Shown here: one piece after another, positions 1-11,316 of the stretch
How positions within the stretch are numbered: the first letter of the stretch is position 1
How the letters are laid out: every line of letters begins with the position of its first letter
Assembly: GCF_000275845.1 (NCBI RefSeq)
Contig: NW_006766907.1
Span: 175,824 to 239,823 of the forward strand
DNA: 64,000 bases
Reading direction: 5' to 3'
DNA from: Dichomitus squalens LYAD-421 SS1
Lineage: Eukaryota; Basidiomycota; Agaricomycetes; Polyporales; Polyporaceae
Made by a program: the position numbers and the translations under genes
Notes under the pieces: generated by a model
Told to the model about the DNA's origin: nothing
The model's database searches: none
What the model saw: the letters and a program-made list of their open reading frames with translations, nothing else

Positions 1-29
1 TTGTTGACGCTTTGGCGTACAGCCGTTGT

Positions 30-993
30 CCCCTCCTAAGCGCCCCCAAAGGAACTTCGGACGACGATATCTCCTGGACTACTCAACATATTCATCTCTT
101 TCTTGCATATTCTGACTCAGGAATGTGACGCGCAGGGCACGGTGCTGGAATCAAGGTGGCCGCTCGTATATCGGACGTTCCACTCGCCTTCGGTCGATCT
201 CACGCCGTCTTCTGCATCTGTCGCGCATATATCCTTGGACAACCCATGGAGATACCCAGAAGGCTCATTGGAAGCTGTTGGTGGATGTTACGGAGTGCAT
301 ATGGTGCAGAAGAGGCCGACGATCCACGTATTCTATATTCTGCGAAGGGTTCTGGTGCATGTCGAGTATACCGCTCTGTCGTATATCGTCAAATCCAACA
401 CATTCTTTGCTACGAAACATCTGAAATGTGCCCACTGCATGCCTACGAACTGTTACAATCGTACCAGTTGCTAATCGTAGTGTTCTACAAGCTCTCCTTT
501 GCAGCTCCAATCTACCCACCTCGTCTGTTCCTCCCTACTCAACAGTGACCACATGGCCCCTAATGCCTTGCAAGACCACAGAGATTATGGAGGTGCAGAT
601 TACTCACAAAGTCATAGTGTCTGGTGCTCCCCGACGAGGACTTTGAGCTGGCCCAGAGGGCTGCCACCCGGGCCCACCCTATGGTGGACGTGATTGTGCT
701 GGACACTCCGCCTTTTGGGGCAGAGCCCTCGGTAGCGTCTTGTCTTCACCATTCCGACAATTTCCGGGAGAGTACGCCATACCATTCAGCCAACAACGTT
801 GTCCGAGTCCAATAGGGAGCTGGAAGAGCGGGAATGCCCAGAAGTTGGTGACGTCGAGTTGGCGCAACTTCAATCCAATACCGTGCCCTGCGCGTCGTAA
901 TCCTGAGCCAGAATACGTAAGAATGAAGGGGTTACATTGAGCTGTCGAGGAGATATCGTCGTCCGAAGTTCCTTTGGGGGCGCTTAGGAGGGG
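30..993. mobile_element. Element bounded by 46-bp terminal inverted repeats
   Basis: Bases 30-75 and 948-993 are perfect reverse complements over 46 bp; the outer edge begins CCCCTCCTAAGCGCCCCCAA on the left. The interior of about 870 bp has no convincing open frame. This is the architecture of a non-autonomous DNA transposon or a large MITE. No target-site duplication is evident directly outside the repeats (left flank ends CCGTTGT, right flank begins AAAACAGG), so the superfamily is not assigned. No other copy of the repeat was noticed in the window. Confidence 0.7.
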
Positions 994-1459
994 AAAACAG
1001 GCAAATGCGTGAGATGCGGCGCGGCCCTCTCACGACAAGCGAGCTGAAACCAGCTGTACATCGCCTACGACTGCTTGGACAACATAATTCTCGACATCCG
1101 ACCTGTCCCGGGCCTCGTCTCGTCTCTACTCACTTCTAAGTTGCTTCATCATTCTATTAACGCGGACCCAAAAGCCTCGAGGCTGGCGAGACGGGCAGAA
1201 ACCCTCCCTCCGTCTCAGATACGATACCTTCCGGGAGAACCAGACAGATCTCTGGTGACTCCGGGAGTCCTTTGGAAGCACCGACAGCAATGCACACGAA
1301 CACAGGGTACGCACTGTCTACGACAAATCGGAGATCAAATTTCAACCGTTTTGGCAAGCTCGATTTGGCCGTTTCCTCCGCTTCCGCCGACTTATCACAC
1401 CCTGTCCCTTGTCTCGCACCGACTCTCATCCTCCCGGACACTTTACGCCCACGCCTTAA

Positions 1460-3837
1460 ATGACATCGCCACAGAAATCCTCTTCACTTGGTCCCTCAGT
1501 CCCTAGCCTCCAGGCAAATTCTGACGCCCAGCCTCCTGCCGAGCACGGGGCAGCGACGCACCACGACTCTGAAGATACCTCACGTGTCCCTCCCCGATGG
1601 CTTCAGCCCACGGAGACTAGACAACGTGAGTTGCTTCATCCACGTCTCACAAATTCCGAGCTGACCTTTGCATAGCACTACCCGGCTCTGTGGGTCCGTG
1701 GGAGGCACTCGTAGCCTCAGAGGCCTACAACGCTCAGGGATGGTCGACCAATTTTGTCGTCACCACGCCCAATGCAAAGTGGGTCCCCGAGATTGCCGTC
1801 GCGCACAGCGAGATTACAACCTTCGACGACGGCCGATGGGGGCGCCACGAGTATTCGCGTTGGCCTCAGCAATTCACTCGGGACGCTTTCCACATCCACT
1901 GCATACCGGTGAAACCTCGACGCAATGGCCCTCACGATGTCCTGTGGCGCACGTTGTACCGACTGGACTGGAAGCCTTTCAGCTGCGGCGTTGTCGGTCT
2001 CGGCTTCCTCGACAAAGAGCTCGAGAAGCAGCTGGCGACTGAGGTGGAGGATGCTATCGAGCGTTTTCGGAAATGCCCCTCTGACGACAAGGGCTGGAAC
2101 GAGATCGGCAAATTCCTCGTCGTCTGTGTTCACCACGCCCTCGATCGGCTCCGGAGTCTCCCTGCTGTCCCCGGTGTCATCATCTCTCTGGCTGCTCACG
2201 TACAACGTCTTACCTTGGAGCTCTACGGCCTCATCGAGTGGCTGGAGAAAGTTCGCATGAGGGTCAAGGAGCAGGTCGACTGCCGACTTGCTGTCCTGGA
2301 CGTCCTAGGGGCCTACACCTCTGATCCGAGCGTTGCCCAGATGCTCCACCGTGCTGGTGTCCCTGTGTGGCTACTGCAGCCATATGGCGATCATTTAGTC
2401 ATCTATCAGACAGTAGTGCCTCGCGACATTCCCCCCGATTTCTCGAAGAGACCGTCATATCCCCGTCTTGTTCTTGCCAAGCGCGACCTTTCCGGTGCCC
2501 TCAATTTGCCGGGAGAGTGGCGGCGGGCGATGACGACGGTGGTCAGACGTCAACTGTGTGACTCCCGGCTCCCTGAGCTTCTCGAGGACGAAGGGAACGG
2601 CACTCTGCCACCGGCCAAACGTTTACGAGAAGGTGCCACTTTTCTCAACGAGGATAGCGCGACGGTGGGACCCGCCGCCCCCAATTTCGTGTTGCAGAAC
2701 TCTCGGGATGCCAGAGCGCTCGGACACGATCTCCCTGCCGCACCATCTCAGTCGTCTCAGTCCGCGTCTGGCTCTTCACCCAAGCAACCGTCAAGGCGCA
2801 GTCGAGCAAGATACGCCAAGAGGGCTGCGGCCGCCGCTACGGTTGGGGACAATCCTACTGGCCCTCCTCAGGCGGCAAGTTTCGTCATGAACCCCTTCCG
2901 ACAGTTTTACCCCTCGCAGAACGTCCTCATACCGCCTGCATGGGCTACTGCACTCTCCAAGATCAGCCCGCTCCCCCAGCCACGCGCATCCGTCAGATAT
3001 TTCTTTGCTCCGCCTTGGCTACTGGATGCCCTAGTCGGTTTTGAGACCAATCCTGCGAAGACGGCGAGATATCTCCACCAGTGGATCTCGATACGTCCTT
3101 TCTGTCGGGTTCGACTTTTTGACAAGACGGTGGCCGGGCGGCCACTAACAGTCTCCGAGTGGCGCGACGCGCTATGGGGCGACTACGACGTCAATGAGGG
3201 AGCGGAGGACAACTCCCGTCCATCTATCGGCCGCGCCAAAGTTCGTCACGAGCGTCAGGCGAACATACGTCGTCTCTTCGGCAAGGCTCAGTCGCTACCA
3301 TCGTACCGCGTAGAAGCCCAACCTCTATTCGGCAATTCGGCGATCTCGTACGACTCGGCATTGTCCGATCATGGAGTTCAGCGCCGTGTGGTTTGGGAGG
3401 CACATGAAACCAACTGGCGTTGCGAACTGCTCGCCCTGGATGCATTGATGACGGGATCAAATGAGTGGTCCGAGCTCCTCCGTTGGATGCGAGAGTCGCT
3501 CGTCTCGCAGGTCTGGGGTTCGGGTACATCGGGTTTGGACGTCGTCCCGCCGTTGGACGGTGAAGAGCGACCACCGACGTTCTGTTGGCTCGCACCCCCC
3601 GAAGAAGGTTGGGAATCTTCTAGACCCTACCTATGCGCCTTCGTCGAAATGCTTGAACGTTGGCCTGGATGCCCCCCGACACTGCAAGGTACTCATGAAC
3701 GACTGCTCGGGTGCAACGCGGATGAGTTCAGTCGTATCTTGAATTTTGCTGCTGAGTTTTACACCCGTACCTTCGTCAGCAAGTATGATCGTCTTCCCAC
3801 CATCCCCGTGCGTGTTTCGCTTCCCCCCACCACATGA
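1460..3837 (+). CDS. Unrecognised 775-aa protein, two exons
   Basis: Exon 1 runs 1460-1625 from an ATG (MTSPQKSS...). A 50-nt intron 1626-1675 (gtgagt...catag) follows, then exon 2 at 1676-3837. Phases agree and give 775 aa. No ATG is usable at the start of exon 2, which supports the spliced start. The N-terminal half is ordered and rich in Trp and charged residues (WSTNFVVTTPNAKWVPEI, WPQQFTRDAFHIHCIP). Around residues 360-450 there is a Ser/Pro/Arg-rich linker, then a second ordered half. No catalytic motif, signal peptide or membrane segment was recognised. It resembles orphan proteins found in many copies in agaricomycetes, but that is from memory and the function is unknown. It sits among decayed genes and a TIR element, a setting typical of lineage-specific genes. 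Confidence 0.75.
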
Positions 3838-4870
3838 TGCTTTCAGCCTCCTCTTTGTCTTCAGGCTCGCGCCGCTGAATTTTTCTGCCGACCTCGGTAT
3901 TAGGCTAGATCTAGAACCTGTAGTCTATGCTGCTTATAGAATAGTCTAATAGAATTATTCCTCCGTTGTTTCGGAGACCGTTGCACTCATTCGTATCACG
4001 TTGATGGACGGTCTTCCGAATTCGTTCCGAGACGATGTCAAGATTGTTAGGTCGGCAACAGACTATTGCACACGCCCGCCATGAGGAGCTAGTACTTCTG
4101 CGCTGATGCACGCAACTCTCCAATGTGATTACTGCAACACAAGAATCTAGTCGTAAGCATTTCCATTCCACGCTGTCTGTAATCATGTTGGCTAACGTAC
4201 CACACTAAGGGATGGGTCGCAAAACGTGGAGATTGCAAGAAGAGCAATTTCTCGACCAACTCGTCAACAGTCCTGAAGGCAATCACGTCTGGCACGTGCG
4301 ACTGAAGACAACAGTGACATGTGGTGGAAGGAGACCGTCGACTGGTTGATGAGAGCCTACAAGAAAGAGTTCAACTGCTGCTTTGGCGAGGAGACGGCGG
4401 AGGATTTTGCGACGCGTCAGAAAATGCAACCGCGAGCCAAGCTTTCCCTCTTCCCACCCGAAGCCGAAGAGGATCTTGAGTTGCGTATGTCGACGATCAC
4501 GACTGTGAGTTCCAGGGTATTATTATGCATGTTTGTCGGCTTAACGCTGCGGCCCGCGTATTGGAACCTACATCGCAAAGCTCAGCCCCAAGCGACAACA
4601 TGATGCGCACAAGTCATAGTTAAGATCCAACCCCAGCATGACCGCTCTCATGTCCGGCGAGCCGTAACGGCTCGCGAGCCGGATTCGTTGTCGCAGTCCC
4701 ACAAGTCCCCATCGAGGTCCAAGTCCCGCAAGTTGCAGTCGGACGTTCATGCAGCCACTTCTTTCACCAACATGGTGCTTGGGTCTCCCTCTGTGCCCCC
4801 ACCTCCCATCACCAACGGCTAGCAAATCTTCCTCGCTAGCGATCATCCATCGAGACCGCAGACGGCTGGT
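3838..4870. other. No gene recognised
   Basis: About 1 kb between the 775-aa gene and the DUF6535 relic. Short open frames at 4319-4603 look like chance or highly decayed sequence. No RNA gene or repeat was seen. Confidence 0.5.
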
Positions 4871-6623
4871 ATGCGCAACGGTCGAGGCAACGTCAGTATT
4901 TTTACAAAGGCAGCATCCCAGGAGTACCATAGCCTGCCAGACCGAGAGCGATTCAAGTTGGAGGTGAAGGAACGCAATGCGGCGGTCAGTGTCGGCAAGA
5001 TGGCATTGCAGCCAGGTCCAAACGATGCCACTCTCGCTGTCCTTGAACAGATATCCAAACAAATTGACGGCTTCTCGTTCAACGGCTACTACCTCAACTG
5101 AGTCAGCCCGCGCGCCCGCTACATCAGATTCAGCCGTCTTTTGGCTCCGTCAATACCGTCTGAATGGTCGCCTGCGACGGCGCGTAGGTGCGATCGTGTT
5201 CATCCCGTCGCTCTTGCTCCACATTGCCCTTGTGTTCTTCACGGGGCTGCTCATCCTCCTGTGGTCTCTTCATCCCAAGGTGGCCGTTTCCGCGTCGGCG
5301 TTCGTCGGTGCACTCGTGGTCTTCCAACTCGTCGTGACGATCTTGCCGACAATCCGATGGGACTGTTGTTACCGCTCCCCACAAGCGGTGGCTGTGTACA
5401 TCATTTACAGCATCGGCCGAAACGGTGTGATCAGAATGGTTCACGCCAGGGCCAGGTCGATTCGTCGGCTCACCCGGTACCTGTTCCGCTCCCTCGCTAC
5501 CTTGGATCTGTGGGCCCGGAGGCTGGAGGAAACTCCAGGCTGGCGTGGGCGGGAACGGTCGGACATCCCGCACGCGCCAAGGGAGCTCGACCAGAGTATC
5601 GCTGTCATGCCATATACTACCACACTATCCACACATTACCTCGAGACGTTGCACGTCGTTCTCTCGGACCTGCCGAGAGAGCAGATTACGCTCTGCTTCG
5701 AGGACATCTTCGGGGCGTGAGAGGGACAGTGGGGAAAGAGCGCGTGGCGGCACACGCACAGCGTCCGCAAGGAGTTCCTCGTCCGTCCGGTGTTGATGGC
5801 TCTGAGACACTTGCTCGCCAGAGATGTACGTTCAGTGGACGGCGCACTCGAAGTCTTTGTTGGAGCGCTTTCTTCCGAACGTGCCCTTCCCTGACGTGGA
5901 ACTCTGCACCTCGACGTTCTCTCTGGTTGCAGGTGGACGTGGGGATGTTGTCGAGCTGGCTCTGTCGAGACTCGAACACCAGCTTGCAATGTACCAAGCG
6001 CGAGGCATGCGGTTGTCGTACAGGGCGTGTCAAAATGGTTCGTCTCCACTTGGAACCCTTGGCGTGTCCGGTTACTGATACGTGTAATAGTGTTAACAGT
6101 GTACGAGCGGCGGGTTGAAGACGTGGACCTGGCAGAGCTTCGAGATTTCGACTCATCCCTATCTTGGATCAAGGCGGCTAGGGGCGTCGCTAGGTGTCTG
6201 GAGAGTGCGCTCTCGGAAGACACACCACTATCTGGCGCGGAAACAAATCTCATCTGCCATCGCGGGAAAGACATTCTATCTCGGTTCGCGACTACAATTC
6301 AGGGATTAGACTGGAAAGCGGTCGCGCGCAGTATGTCGGCAGAAGAACGCGAAGCCGGCCTGTTCGTCCACTCATTCTCCTACGGCATTTATCTGGTCGT
6401 TACCCCACTGCTTGGTCTGTGCGAACAGGGTGCAAAGTACGACGTGATCTCAGAGGAGGCAATAGGTGAGTTGGAGAGTGGGTGGCTCGCTGTGAAGAAT
6501 ACACACCCCTACGTTGACATTGCCGTCACTCGCCGTCGTCTGAAGAGGAACCTAGGCACGGCCAACAACGAGCTGGACCGAGGCTTTACAGCATTGAGAG
6601 AAGCATTGGACCTGACGAAGTAA
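4871..6623 (+). pseudogene. Decayed DUF6535-family membrane protein gene
   Basis: Pieces of a DUF6535 protein appear in order but in different frames. Near 4990-5100 comes NDATLAVLEQISKQIDGF followed by NGYYLN, the family's linker after its first membrane helix. After a frame change comes RQYRLNGRLRRRVG and a long hydrophobic stretch ending ILPTIRWDCC (5150-5370), the family's last membrane pair. Then YTTTLSTHYLETLHVVLSDL and EDIFG follow (5610-5715), ending at TGA. The C-terminal part is open again at 6027-6623. The first helix and the two central helices are missing (about 50 residues deleted between DSAVFW and LRQYRL), and at least two frame changes are needed. The call rests on family knowledge of agaricomycete DUF6535 proteins, whose role is unknown. 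An active spliced gene is unlikely. Confidence 0.65.
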
Positions 6624-8049
6624 ATTTGTGTGAGGTACGTGACAACTGACACCGAAAACTATGCTTCTGACCTAGGGTTGACTTTGCCTTGCGACAGGAG
6701 GCGTATGCTGAGCCGAAACGGATTGGGAAAACTTACCGAGAAACTGAAGATTACTTTGTTACTAGAACTAGGGGCAGCTCGTCAGTCTAATCCGCGTAGA
6801 CTTGTAACTGCGGCTCGCGATGACTATTCGAAGACATGCAGGAGTCATATCGTCGTACAAACTTCCTTGAAGCAGTGCATTGTAGATACAGAGCGCAATG
6901 TTAGATGCAACTATGTATATACATGTGTTTCATCGACGAGTGTATATATGGCGTGTGCGACGATATACGGCCTCGCCCTTCGCTTGGCGGTCTTCATGGG
7001 GGCTTATCGTGCGTATCGCGCCTCCAACCAGGAGAGAACGCTGACTGGAATCGTGGCTGGGACCGGGAGGAGCGACGATGCTGGCCCGTGGCTCTCGGAC
7101 TAGCCAGACGCTCAGGGACGGGCGACCTCGATAACCGCCTGAAACACTGCGTCGAAGGGATGGCGCTACTACGACCCGAGGACACGCCAGATTAGCAACC
7201 GAAGCGCGGGTTCAACAATGGAGTAGTGGTGGTCGTAGGCGATGTCCTGTGGGAACGCGGAGGCTTCGGCGACGATGGTGGCATTGCAGGCGAAGCCGGG
7301 TTGCACCGACATGTCTACGGCTGCGAAATAGTCCGCGTAGTCGTTGCTATTCACTGTAGTAGCCTTCTCAAGCGCCTGCGGGCGTCAAGAACGGGAGTTC
7401 TCCCGCTTTTTGCGCTGCGGGGAGACCGTCTGGTGGCTGTAGGCGCAGGGAACGACTGCGTCTTGGTAGGAGTGACGACAGCTAGGAAGGTCACCCATTG
7501 TCCTATGGATGGGCCCGCAGAGGGGAGTGTTTCATCGTCAATCTCCCTCTCTGCTACGTCCTCTGCCATTCGCTCCGGATGTACAAGTCGACCGAGGACG
7601 TGAGGGGCTCTGAGGAGCATGAGGAAGCGGAGAGGGCGAGACTGCCCTGTGGGTGAGATGGAAGGATGAAAGGGAGGTACAAAGCGTGCAGGGCGATGGT
7701 ATGTGCTTTATTGGCTGATTTCGCATGTGAAGGCTGGCGGACATTCGGTCTAGTCAGCAGTCGAACTAAGGCAAAGATGGTTAGGCAGGCACATACCGTC
7801 GCAGAGAAGGTGAAAGAAGGTGAACTGAAGGGTAGCTTATCGGCCTCACGCGTGGGTTGACCGCCTTGTGCCGCTGGAGGGGGATACGCTTGGGCAGTGG
7901 ACCAGCGCCGTTGTCATCAAATCACGTCCTTTTCTCCCCTCGCTTCTGGCTCTCGAGCACCGTCTCATCTTGTCTGTATGCGCTGGTGTATTATCTTCTG
8001 GGCTATCCTAAAGGCTACCATCCGAGTCAGGTTGGGGGTTGCGTAAGGG
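6624..8049. other. No intact gene recognised
   Basis: About 1.4 kb. Minus-strand open frames at 7169-7354 and 7351-7620 could be the decayed tail of the BTB gene to the right, but no family signature is visible. No RNA gene or clear repeat was seen. Confidence 0.45.
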
Positions 8050-8620
8050 GAGTGTTTCAGCCCGTCGCGCTTCTTCGAGGCGCACAAGGAACTCCAACTG
8101 CTCCTCTAGTGTGCGTAGGAACGTGCGGTCTTCCCAGGTCCAGCCATTCGTAGAAGTCGCAAGGGAATCGATCTAATAGGATGTCCAGGCAGTGCGTGAT
8201 CAATGTTTCCATCCCATACTTGGATATATGCGGACAGGTGGCAACCTCAAGCAGGTTTGGAGGAGCGGCACCCATTCTGTATAGCATGGTTACGACAAGA
8301 GTATGAGTATAAGTACAAAGCATTTGGATACTGGAGCTAGCAAACGTACCATTGGGGCGGCATGAGTCTCCTCATTACCAGAGTGAGATTTCCAGGATCG
8401 TCCGTGAGAAAGAGTACTGGGACGCCTTCATACATCGGCCCATCATGTCTGCTGAACACAGGTCCTCAAGCAGTGCCCGCTTCGCAGAGAATGCCCTTGT
8501 ACATGCGAAAAGCAACACCGCAGCCTTGGGAACAACATTCCCGGGGCGTGTGCATGTGCAGCGTTGGGGATGGACGAGGGGTACTTTCCGTTTGTCATGT
8601 TGCGCCAAGGTGAACACGGG
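8050..8620 (-). pseudogene. BTB/POZ-domain protein remnant
   Basis: On the minus strand, RPGNVVPKAAVLL (about 8555-8520) passes after a shift at a T4 run into FRMYKGILCEAG. An in-frame TGA follows, then MYEGVPVLFLTDDPGNLTLV. This matches the agaricomycete BTB pattern (gNVvLka.tLFRVyKgiL.eaSpVF...yeGvPvv.L.D.peDl). A further piece, EVATCPHISKYGMETLI followed by FPCDFYEWLDL (8250-8110), resembles the helical region after the BTB fold. The frame change and stop inside the BTB core indicate a pseudogene, unless sequencing errors are responsible. BTB proteins usually act as adaptors for ubiquitin ligases or in transcription. The boundaries are approximate and the N-terminus upstream of 8620 is not defined. 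Confidence 0.5.
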
Positions 8621-10300
8621 TGCGGCGGCGGTGCGGGGCGTCCAGGGGACGGAGGAGGCTGAGGATGTGGATGCGGAATTCTGGCCCGCCGGCACGTAGG
8701 GAGTGTTCGAGCCATACGCTGGGACCGTGTACACATCGCTGGCATATTGATTGAACTTGAACATGCCGTGCGGGACATTGATGGGAGTAGAGGGCGCAAG
8801 TGGAGGCGTCGGAGGGCGACACTGTAGGAAGAGAGCCGGGGCCACCAGACGGTTGGGAGGGGGGGAAGGGCCGGGGGCTAGACTCGCGGGAACTTGTGAA
8901 CGCCACTTGTACACGAGTGGGACATATAGCGCTATCGGCACATTGCTCAGGGTGTCAGTGGCGGCTGCAAGTCAAGACGTTCGGTCCGGAAATCGGCGAT
9001 CCACGACGAGCGAGATGGTAGCCGGCTGTCGTCGTCGTCGTCTACAACAAGCCTTTGGCTGCATGGCAGACGCGAGTGTAACGTGGTGCTCGAGCTCCCC
9101 ATTTTCATCGGCCTGTACACCGACGTCCGAAAAACATCGGGCCTGCGGAGGCGGCCCCGCGTAACCTGCAGAAGCTCGGTAGTTCAGTGATTTGCTATTG
9201 AACTACAGACATTATACGCGACGTACGTTGGTGAGCGGACCGCGCCTCGCCGGCATCCCGCGCCAGCTACCTTCGACAGCGTTTCGTTGTGTGGTGGCTG
9301 TTGGGTGCGTCAAAGTTGGTGTGGTGTCAGTTAGCTAACAAGACAAGGCGGGTTTGGTTCAAGCGGAGACACATACCGGAGAGTAATGTGATAGTAGCTT
9401 ATCGGTCTCGCACGAGGAAGACAGAGCCACAGGGTCGTGAGCATGACGAGAGATCGTTTCGAGACAGAGAGTTAGAAGCCAGAGGAGAACATGATGAGAT
9501 GGGAGTCGCAGCTGGGTTGGAGGCGATGGACAACATGTACGCCCCTTCTTATACCTTTGCGGGGGCGCTCATGACCACAGATTCGCATGATAAGGGCTAC
9601 ATGTGGAGCCACGCAAGCTGGTCCCTAGACAATTAACGGATCAAGTGCCCAAAAGGTCAAAGCAAAGGGCCTCCGCTTGGTACGCGCTCCGATGGCACCT
9701 CTAAACTGTTACAAAATCTATCCAGTGGTCCTGATCACGACCGGAGCATAGCTCTATGGTAGGTTGATGAATTTCGGCAGTGTTTCGCTCAAGAATCCCG
9801 CACCCGCGAAGAGAAAAAGAATGTGCGCACCGCCGAGTACCCTGTAGGCCCTAGCATCGTGATCCGGAGCGGTCAAGTGCTCATTGTGGGGATTTAGCGA
9901 TGGGAAGGTCACAGGATCTGGAATTCTCTAGTGTCATGAGCACATGTATTGCTGTCATCTTGAAATAGTGGAGCAGACATCCTGGGCGCACTGAGGGCGA
10001 GAACTTGAAGGAGGTTAGGGACCCCCAAGTTGGACGATCATCGATGTGACGCGGCACTTGGTCGGATGGCGCTTTCGCCCAACACAGCCACCGTGGACGT
10101 GCCCGAACCAACCCGCCATCGGGAAACGGGTCTCTCCTATCGTCCAATTGCGATCTGGTACGTGAACTATTTCTTGATAGGCTTGTCCCTTTGAGGTATC
10201 GACAAGGGGTGATCGGCCAGTGAAAGGAAGGGCGACGTTTATTCTCGTCTGCTTTGGCTCCAGTCGCTCGAATCTCCTCTGTTGCATGGTAGAGCAAAGA
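8621..10300. other. No gene recognised
   Basis: About 1.7 kb. A Pro/Ser-rich minus-strand frame (8620-8940) may be the N-terminal leader of the BTB relic. A 115-codon plus-strand frame at 9289-9636 lacks any recognisable motif. Nothing else could be supported. Confidence 0.4.
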
Positions 10301-10377
10301 GCATCGTAGGGTAATGGTAATACCCGTCGAGGGTTGATGCTGCTGGCTAACAGGGGGTTCGAATCTCCCGAGATGCA
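10301..10377 (+). tRNA. tRNA-like sequence, probably degenerate
   Basis: A possible acceptor stem (GCATC...GATGC, with two weak inner pairs) encloses a D-arm-like GGGTAATGGTAATACCC and a good T arm (GGGGGTTCGAATCTCCC). The part between D and T arms (GTCGA...CTGGC) does not give a normal five-pair anticodon stem with a seven-base loop. No anticodon is assigned. It may be a tRNA pseudogene or the head of a SINE. Confidence 0.3.
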
Positions 10378-10679
10378 TAAGATATGAGTTGCAGTTGTTT
10401 TCGCTCTTGAGCAGAACAAGGAGAGCGCCTGAAGGTCGGGTAACTCCGTGCTCGACAATTGCTAGCCGTCCCGTCGATCATGTCTCTCGAGCTCTCCACA
10501 AGTACCTGCATCCTTCCCCTTTCTAGCTTTGATCTGTGCTGTATCCTCTCAGTAATGGTATATATGGTCTTCTTGGTTCAGGTTGCTTGTTCGGGACGCG
10601 ATGCGTTATCTAGGAACTCGCACCCCGTCGCGCTCGAGCAGCATTGGAAGGCTCAGGCTAGTGCGTCTTGCCTCTCCTA

Positions 10680-10900
10680 AAGCTCTCATTTCCTTCGCAG
10701 CCCTGGCATGCAGGTACATCCTTACATGCGTGTTGTCTGCGATGGTGTTAAGCTGAGCTGAGCAAGTGGCCAGAGCACTGTTGGTATGTTTTTTGTCGCG
10801 TGGACTGCGAGGAGACACGTGCAGCTCCTTCGTCGGGCTCAGATAACCTCGAGGAGCAAGCTTATTCTCTTCGTTGAATTCGCGCAAGGCTACATAGCAC
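10680..10900. repeat. Dispersed repeat, copy A
   Basis: Bases around 10792-10850 (GTCGCGTGGACTGCGAGGAG ... CTCCTTCGTCGGGCTCAGAT) closely match 14267-14325 inside the GH16 intron. Weaker similarity extends upstream (GCATGCAGGTACATCC... against GCGTGCATAGCCATCC...). In the minus direction both copies translate to the same HVSPRSPRD stretch, so an old coding element is possible. The ends are not defined. Confidence 0.6.
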
Positions 10901-11316
10901 GGCTACGAGGTTGGGTGGGCAGGTGTGCGACGGGGATGGCGGCGATCATGAAGGTTTCGCTATACGCGCGGGAGTAACCTCAGCTGTATATTGTGTAGTA
11001 AGCGGCCGCATATAATAGAATTGACGATGCTTGGATTCAGGTGAATTTGAGCGAACAAACAATGCATTGGACATCGTCCCAAGACTACCACTTCGGATCC
11101 ACTCAGACTAATACAATGGACTGTTTAGCACTGCTGCTTGAAGTTACAAGGTCAGTGCCCTGGTGGGCCTAGACTATCAGATCATTCCTTTGTTTAGCGT
11201 TGAAAACCAGAGTCCCCGCCCGATCAAAACTCCCGCCCGCTGCCAACGGTATGTAGCCTCGCTGTTTACGTTGCTTGCTCCAATGTAGGCTTACCAAACT
11301 ATGACTCGTCCCTTAG

